64,000 nt of DNA from the NCBI RefSeq assembly GCF_014646055.1, contig NZ_BMMS01000014.1, positions 62,001 to 126,000 on the forward strand. The letters run 5' to 3'. Position numbers and translations under genes: made by a program. Positions within the stretch are counted from its first letter, which is position 1; every line of letters begins with the position of its first letter. Below, in pieces: positions 59,571-64,000 of the stretch. Under the pieces are notes generated by a model. The model saw nothing but the letters and a program-made list of their open reading frames with translations, ran no database searches and was not told where the DNA came from. This DNA comes from Wenjunlia tyrosinilytica. Lineage in GTDB: Bacteria; Actinomycetota; Actinomycetes; Streptomycetales; Streptomycetaceae.

Positions 59571-60314
59571 ATGGATGACATCAGCACAGTGGACGTCATG
59601 CTGGTCGACAACGAGGAACTTGTGCGCCGCGGTTTCCGTCAGGCTCTCGGGGAAGCGCCAGGAATGACGGTGGTCGGTGAATCCAGGGTCGGCGAGGCGG
59701 CGCTTCGCCTGATCGAGGCACGGCGCCCGGGTGTCGTTCTCGTGGACGCCGAGTACGAATTCCTCCAGAGACTGGCCCGGCCGTCGGGGAGGGCCGATCC
59801 AGGAATCATCGTGCTCACCAGAACGGAGAGGGACGGCCATCTGTACCGCTCATTGAAAGCGGGAGTGAGAGGATTTCTGCTCAAGAGTGCGGGCCAGGAG
59901 GAGCTGACGTTCGCGGTGCGCGCGGTCGCGGGCGGCGAGGCCTATATCTGCCCCACGATGACACGGCGGCTGATCGACCGGTTCGAGATCCTTCCCCCGT
60001 CCCAGGAGCGCCCCCACACCGTCGCCCTGGCCGCTTTGAGCGGCCGGGAGACCCAGGTGCTGTCCGGGATCGCCATGGGCAGGTCCAACCAGGAGATCGC
60101 GCGCGAGCTCCATCTGACCCCCGCCACCGTGAAGTCCCATGTCTCGCACATCCTGGCCAAGCTCGAACTGCCCAACAGGATGCACGCGGCGCTGCTCGCG
60201 TACCGCACCGGTCTGGTGCGCCCGCCCCAGGCCCCCTCCCAGGCCCCCTCCCGGGTCCCTTCCGCCCCGGTGCCCGCCGCCGCGGTCGCTCCCGCCGTCA
60301 GCCGGCCCTGGTGA
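59571..60314 (+). CDS. LuxR-type response regulator with atypical receiver
   Basis: The 247-residue protein has a receiver-like domain (VDVMLVDNEELVRRGFRQAL). The acidic pair reads Asp13-Asn14 instead of Asp-Asp, and the phosphoacceptor region reads VVLVDAEYEF (Asp59) without the usual MPxxDG loop, although Lys near 105 (GFLLKSAGQ) remains. The LuxR HTH (about 155-215: LSGRETQVLSGIAMGRSNQE, LHLTPATVKSHVSHILAKLE) is normal. Phosphorylation-independent control by a small ligand is likely, as in antibiotic cluster regulators. A Pro/Ala-rich tail follows. No kinase gene is adjacent. Confidence 0.88.
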   Translation: MDDISTVDVMLVDNEELVRRGFRQALGEAPGMTVVGESRVGEAALRLIEARRPGVVLVDAEYEFLQRLARPSGRADPGIIVLTRTERDGHLYRSLKAGVRGFLLKSAGQEELTFAVRAVAGGEAYICPTMTRRLIDRFEILPPSQERPHTVALAALSGRETQVLSGIAMGRSNQEIARELHLTPATVKSHVSHILAKLELPNRMHAALLAYRTGLVRPPQAPSQAPSRVPSAPVPAAAVAPAVSRPW

Positions 60315-61587
60315 AGGACAGGACCACGTTGTGCCCACCGAATCCGAAGGAGTTGGAGACCGCGGCGGTGACATTCGTACGCCGGGGGCCACCGGTCACG
60401 ACGTCCAGCTTCACCTCGGGGTCCTTGTCGTGGAGATTGCGCGTCGCCGGAATCACATTCTCGAACACGCTCAGGACGGTGAAGATCGCCTCGACCGCCC
60501 CGGCGCCTCCGATGAGGTGGCCCGTCACCGACTTGGTTGCCGTCACCAGGGGGTGCGGGCCGAGCGACTCCAGGACCGCGGCGGCCTCGATCCGGTCACC
60601 GACGGGCGTGCCGGGCGCGTGGGCGTTGACGTGCACGATGTCGTGCGGCACCAGCCCCCCGGTGCGCAGGGCATGTCCGATGGCCCTGACCTGTCCCGCC
60701 GTCGAGGGCGCCGTCATGGCGTGCGCGTCGGAGGTCATCCCCGCTCCCGCGAGCGTGGCGTACGCCATCGCGCCGCGTGCCCGCGCGAAGTCTGCCCGCT
60801 CCAGGACGACGGCACCGGCCCCCTCGGCCATGACGAAGCCGTCACGGCCGCTGTCGAAGGGCCGGGCCGCGGCTTCGGGGTCCTCATGGCGGCCGGAGAG
60901 TGCGCCCATCCGGGCGAAGGCGGCCATGGACAACCGGCCGATGCAGGCCTCCGTGCCCCCGGCGAGGACGACATCGGCCCGGCCCGCCCGCAGGATCGCC
61001 AGCCCAAGGGCTATCGCCTCCGCCCCCGAGGCGCAGGCGCTCGTCGGCGCGTGTGCTCCACCTCGGGCGCCCAGGGCCATGCTCACCGCGGCGGCCGGTC
61101 CGTTGGGCATCAGCATGGTGACGGCGAAGGGGGAGACGCGGTGCGGCCCCTTCGCCAACGACAGGTCGTGCTGGTCGACGAGCGTTGTCCCTCCGCCTAG
61201 GCCGGTGCCGACGACCACGGCGAACCGCTCCGGCGCCACCGGGGGATCACCTGCGTCCTTCCACGCCTGCCGGGCCGCGATCAGCGCCATCTGCTGGCAG
61301 CGGTCCAGCCGTCTGGCCTCGACCCGGTCCAGCACCTCGGCCGGTTCCTGGCTCAGCCGGCCGGCCAGTCGTACCGGCAGGTCGTGGGACCAGGGCTCGT
61401 CGAGCACACGGGTCGCGCAGTCACCGGCCAGGAGCCTGCTCCAGGTTGAGCGGACGTCGGCTCCCAGCGGTGTGGTCATTCCCATTCCGGTGACCACGAC
61501 CTCGGTGGTGCCGCGGATCTCCTGTTCCGGGAGCCCGGGGAGTTTCGGGTGGCCCAGGAAATAGTCGTCGGAACCTTCGTAGGACAT
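60298..61587 (-). CDS. Beta-ketoacyl-ACP synthase (FabF-like), variant active-site loop
   Basis: The 429-residue ketosynthase has nucleophile Cys185 in APTSACASGAEA, the His323 motif VNAHAPGTPVGD, and TKSVTGHLIGGAGAVEA with Lys352 and His357. The common HGTST after the first His is replaced by HAPGT, which could alter substrate scope. It condenses an acyl-ACP with malonyl-ACP. ATG 61587 (AAGGGA upstream) gives the full N-terminus. It is divergent from the fatty acyl-AMP ligase gene and convergent with the response regulator gene (17-bp overlap at the stops), so it probably belongs to the same lipid or natural-product cluster rather than primary fab. Confidence 0.87.
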   Translation of the reverse strand: MSYEGSDDYFLGHPKLPGLPEQEIRGTTEVVVTGMGMTTPLGADVRSTWSRLLAGDCATRVLDEPWSHDLPVRLAGRLSQEPAEVLDRVEARRLDRCQQMALIAARQAWKDAGDPPVAPERFAVVVGTGLGGGTTLVDQHDLSLAKGPHRVSPFAVTMLMPNGPAAAVSMALGARGGAHAPTSACASGAEAIALGLAILRAGRADVVLAGGTEACIGRLSMAAFARMGALSGRHEDPEAAARPFDSGRDGFVMAEGAGAVVLERADFARARGAMAYATLAGAGMTSDAHAMTAPSTAGQVRAIGHALRTGGLVPHDIVHVNAHAPGTPVGDRIEAAAVLESLGPHPLVTATKSVTGHLIGGAGAVEAIFTVLSVFENVIPATRNLHDKDPEVKLDVVTGGPRRTNVTAAVSNSFGFGGHNVVLSFTRAG

Positions 61588-61983
61588 GCGACGTCCCTTC
61601 TGGCGCGTGGATTTGGCGGCGCGAATGTCAATTCCGCACCGTTGACCGGCCGTCGGAAAGAGATTAGCCAGCGCCATGCGCGTCCGGCGACGGCCGGTGG
61701 TGGGAATCGGTGCGACGAAAAGAGGGGATGCGCCATCGGCCGCCCGGCCGACCGTGAATCCAACCGCAGACGCACCCGGACACCACCGGCGGCGGATATC
61801 CCCACGCCGGCACGGGACCTAGCCTTTTGGGGAACGGAATGGAACGGGACCGTTGAATTCCGCGGACGACCGCCACCGCGGAACACCGCCACCGCGGAAA
61901 ACACCGCCACCGCGGAACACCGCGAGAGATCCCCGTCGCCGAAGTCGTCAGCACGCCCGCAACGGCCGAACAGGAGGCCCGCG
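61588..61983. promoter_or_regulatory. Divergent control region of ketosynthase and acyl-AMP ligase genes
   Basis: No gene is seen in these 396 bp. GGAAC (61831-61835) with GTT 16 bp later (61852-61854) could be an ECF-type promoter directed at the ligase. Three copies of CCGCCACCGCGGAA (starting 61870, 61886 and 61904), each with the palindrome CCGCGG, form a 16-18 bp direct repeat between that promoter and the ligase start. Confidence 0.4.
61870..61919 (+). repeat. Three 16-18 bp direct repeats before the acyl-AMP ligase gene
   Basis: CCGCCACCGCGGAACA, CCGCCACCGCGGAAAACA and CCGCCACCGCGGAACA lie end to end. Their position about 65 bp before the start codon suggests a binding array in the 5' leader or promoter, though slippage is equally possible. 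Confidence 0.75.
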
Positions 61984-63840
61984 ATGCCGGTTGATGCCGT
62001 CACGCAATCCCCACCGGAGCCCACGACGCTGGTCGAACTGTGCCTGCGACGCGCGGCGTCACAGCCCGACCGACGCATGTTCGCCTTCCTGGGGGACGGA
62101 ATCGAGGAGTCGGACTCGCTCACCCTCGCCCAACTCGACGCCCGCGCACGGGCGATCGCCACCCGGCTGAGCGGCCATGCTCCGCCGGGCGCTCGTGCCG
62201 TACTGAGCTACCCGCCGGGCCTGGAGTTCGTCTCGGCCTTCTTCGGCTGCCTGTACGCCGGCCTCGTCGCGGTACCGGCGCCGCCCGTGCTGCGGGCGGG
62301 AACCGACGACCGTTCCACACGATTTCGGGCGATCGTCGGCAACTGCGAACCGGAGCTGGTGCTGTCGAACGCCTCGCGGCTGGACCGCGTCGGCTCCATG
62401 CTGAAGGACCTCTCGACACCGCGCGCGGTGACCCCCGTGGCAACCGACGAGATCGACGGGCTCGGCCCATTGGCGGGGCACCGCTGGAGCCCGCCGCGCG
62501 TGGACCCGGACACGGTGGCGTATCTGCAGTACACCTCCGGCACCACGGGGCTGCCGCGCGGCGTGGTGCTCACCCATGGCAATGTCCTGCACAACCTGGC
62601 GCTCATCCTGGCGAATGGATCCGATGCCGTGGACGACCGGGACCGGCTGCGGTCGACGGTCTCCTGGCTGCCGGTCTTTCATGACATGGGCCTGATCAGC
62701 GGCGTTCTCCAGCCGCTGTACGTCGGGTACGACACCGCACTGATGCCGTCGTCGGTCTTCGTCCAGCAGCCGGTCAACTGGCTGCGCGCCATCTCCGACC
62801 GCCGAGCGGGGATCGGCTCCTCCCCGGGCTTCGGCTACGAGCTGTGCGTACGGCAGGTGCCCGAGCGGCAGTTGGGATCACTGGATCTGAGCGGCTGGGG
62901 GATAGCGGTGGTGGGCGACGAGCCGGTGCGCGCGGACATGATCGACGGCTTCACCTCGAGATTCGCCCCGTGCGGCTTCCGCCGGGAGGCCTTCTTCCCC
63001 AGCTACGGCATGGCCGAGTCCACCGTCATGGTCAGCGGTGGGCAGGTGGAGTCCGAGCCCGTGATCCGCCGGTTCGACGCGGTGGCGCTGGCGAAGGGCA
63101 GGGTGCAACGGGTCGAGGACGAGACCGAATCACGCCGTCTGGTGGGCCTGGGGCGGTTGCATCCTTCCATGGCGGTGGCCGTGGTCGATCCGGCCACCGG
63201 TGAGCCGTGCGCACCGGACGAGGTCGGGGAGATACTGGCCTCCGGCCCCAGCATCGGCACCGGGTACTGGAACGAGCCGGAGGAGAGCGCGCGGGCCTTC
63301 CGCACCCGTGTCCGGGGCCACGGCGACCGGTGCTTCCTGCGTACGGGCAGCGTCGGCTTCATGGACGGCGGTCAGCTCTTCGCCCTGTGCCGGGTCAAGG
63401 ACCTCATCGTCGTCGACGGCACGCAGCACTATCCGTACGACATCGAGACGACCGCGGCGGCGAGCCACCCCTCCGTGCGTGATGGGTGCTGCTGTGCCTT
63501 CGTGGTGGAGGACGACCGCGGAACGCGCCTCGTGCTCCTGGCCGAGATCAACAGCCGTCACCGTGTCGTGGCCGGTGCCGCTCCGCAATCCGCGTCGGGC
63601 ACGCGGGTGACGGTCGGCTCGGACGAGATCGAGCAGGCGATCCGGGAGGCCGTCTTCGCCGAGCACGGCCTGCGCACCGACGACGTGCTCCTGCTCAAGG
63701 CCGGATCCCTGCCGTTCACCACCAGCGGCAAGCTTCAGCGCGCGCAGTGCCGCCACCGGTACCGGGCGCGTGCCTTCACCGCGGTCGTGTCCGAGGCACC
63801 GCGCACCGGCCTGCCGGAGCACCACTCGGGCCGGTCATGA
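61984..63840 (+). CDS. Fatty acyl-AMP ligase (FAAL)
   Basis: The 618-residue adenylating enzyme has YTSGTTGLPRGVVLTHGN (ATP-binding P-loop), SWLPVFHDMGLISGVLQPLY, PSYGMAEST and DLIVVDGTQHYPYDIE, the last two in the form typical of FAALs rather than CoA ligases. It lacks the hinge and C-terminal CoA-accepting signature of FACLs. It should activate a fatty acid as acyl-adenylate and load it on a carrier protein for a lipopeptide or polyketide. ATG 61984 opens at the first conserved helix; upstream in-frame sequence contains repeats. Neighbours are a ketosynthase and, just downstream, another gene start. Confidence 0.9.
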   Translation: MPVDAVTQSPPEPTTLVELCLRRAASQPDRRMFAFLGDGIEESDSLTLAQLDARARAIATRLSGHAPPGARAVLSYPPGLEFVSAFFGCLYAGLVAVPAPPVLRAGTDDRSTRFRAIVGNCEPELVLSNASRLDRVGSMLKDLSTPRAVTPVATDEIDGLGPLAGHRWSPPRVDPDTVAYLQYTSGTTGLPRGVVLTHGNVLHNLALILANGSDAVDDRDRLRSTVSWLPVFHDMGLISGVLQPLYVGYDTALMPSSVFVQQPVNWLRAISDRRAGIGSSPGFGYELCVRQVPERQLGSLDLSGWGIAVVGDEPVRADMIDGFTSRFAPCGFRREAFFPSYGMAESTVMVSGGQVESEPVIRRFDAVALAKGRVQRVEDETESRRLVGLGRLHPSMAVAVVDPATGEPCAPDEVGEILASGPSIGTGYWNEPEESARAFRTRVRGHGDRCFLRTGSVGFMDGGQLFALCRVKDLIVVDGTQHYPYDIETTAAASHPSVRDGCCCAFVVEDDRGTRLVLLAEINSRHRVVAGAAPQSASGTRVTVGSDEIEQAIREAVFAEHGLRTDDVLLLKAGSLPFTTSGKLQRAQCRHRYRARAFTAVVSEAPRTGLPEHHSGRS

Positions 63841-63927
63841 CGTCGGCCGCGGTGGCCGAGTGAGCAACCCCCTGCCCCTCTCCCTCCCGCTTCTCCCTCC
63901 CGCCTCCCTCCCGTTTGGAGCGGCCTC

Positions 63928-64000
63928 ATGCGACGCAACCGTCATATCGGTGTCCACCTGCCCGAGAGTGTGCCCGGCAGGAAGGACGCACTGGGGACAC
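63928..64000 (+). CDS. Start of a further cluster gene, cut by the window end
   Basis: ATG 63928 with GGAG 9 bp upstream begins RRNRHIGVHLPESVPGRKD, and the frame is open to the end of the window. Only 24 residues are visible. The HIGVHLPE stretch weakly resembles the first strand of KAS III-type enzymes (GxxxYLPE), which would suit the ketosynthase and FAAL nearby, but this is a guess. Confidence 0.45.
   Translation, partial: MRRNRHIGVHLPESVPGRKDALGT

Overview
The window is about 72% GC. Its features are those of a Streptomyces chromosome: GC-rich third codon positions, frequent GTG starts, leaderless promoters, a telomere protein pair (Tpg and Tap) found only in actinomycetes with linear replicons, and typical actinobacterial pairs such as ArsR-AHSA1, ECF42 sigma with a YCII/DGPF protein, and flotillin with an NfeD-type protein. 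All functions are inferred from reading the translated sequence; no database search was run.

Region by region. 1-5.4 kb: the 3' part of a His/Glu/Lys repeat protein, a decayed pobA, a secreted GH92 mannosidase with a ricin-type lectin domain behind a LacI-like operator, and two small phage-like genes. 5.4-9.9 kb: a CcdA/TlpA thiol-redox pair, an ArsR-AHSA1 pair with a clear operator, a flotillin operon and a DUF1992 remnant. 10-14.6 kb: a lipid/glycerol-phosphate group (diacylglycerol kinase, AGPS-like oxidase, TetR, GlpD). 14.6-19.7 kb: asparaginase, VOC protein, cell-wall amidase and a rare protein with three Nudix domains. 19.8-21.6 kb: a graveyard of an integrative element (truncated racemase, tra and gntR fragments, a frameshifted gene and a tRNA 3'-end-like sequence). 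21.7-26.5 kb: tpg and tap in unusual order, separated by a secreted protein gene and by inverted GTGACAACC repeats. 26.6-33.3 kb: ECF42 module, ammonium transporter, orphan receiver protein and ABC exporter.

33.4-46.8 kb holds the most interesting system. It is a catabolic regulon with a glutamine-synthetase-like ligase, a P450 with its own [3Fe-4S] ferredoxin and reductase, an acetoacetate-decarboxylase-like enzyme, an aldehyde dehydrogenase, a homoprotocatechuate-type extradiol dioxygenase, an FAA-family hydrolase, a TetR regulator, an APC permease, a PuuD-like glutamine amidotransferase and a second aldehyde dehydrogenase. Four promoters carry related palindromes, GTTTGGA-N-TCAAAC-like, placed at or just after the -10 box. 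The layout suggests uptake and gamma-glutamylation of an amine, P450 oxidation, release of glutamate, and meta-cleavage of an aromatic product.

47-54.3 kb: initiator tRNA, a membrane protein of glycosyltransferase type, a GT2 gene and a GT2-TagF fusion for a teichoic-acid-like polymer, and a SigB/SigF-type sigma factor. 54.3-59.3 kb: orphan solute-binding lipoprotein, ABM-domain membrane protein, alpha/beta hydrolase, an unknown gene, an uppS remnant and an AraC regulator. 59.4-64 kb: the edge of what looks like a lipid or natural-product cluster (atypical LuxR-type response regulator behind SARP-like direct repeats, ketosynthase, fatty acyl-AMP ligase, start of a further gene). A recurrent oddity is short tandem repeats that begin exactly at stop codons.
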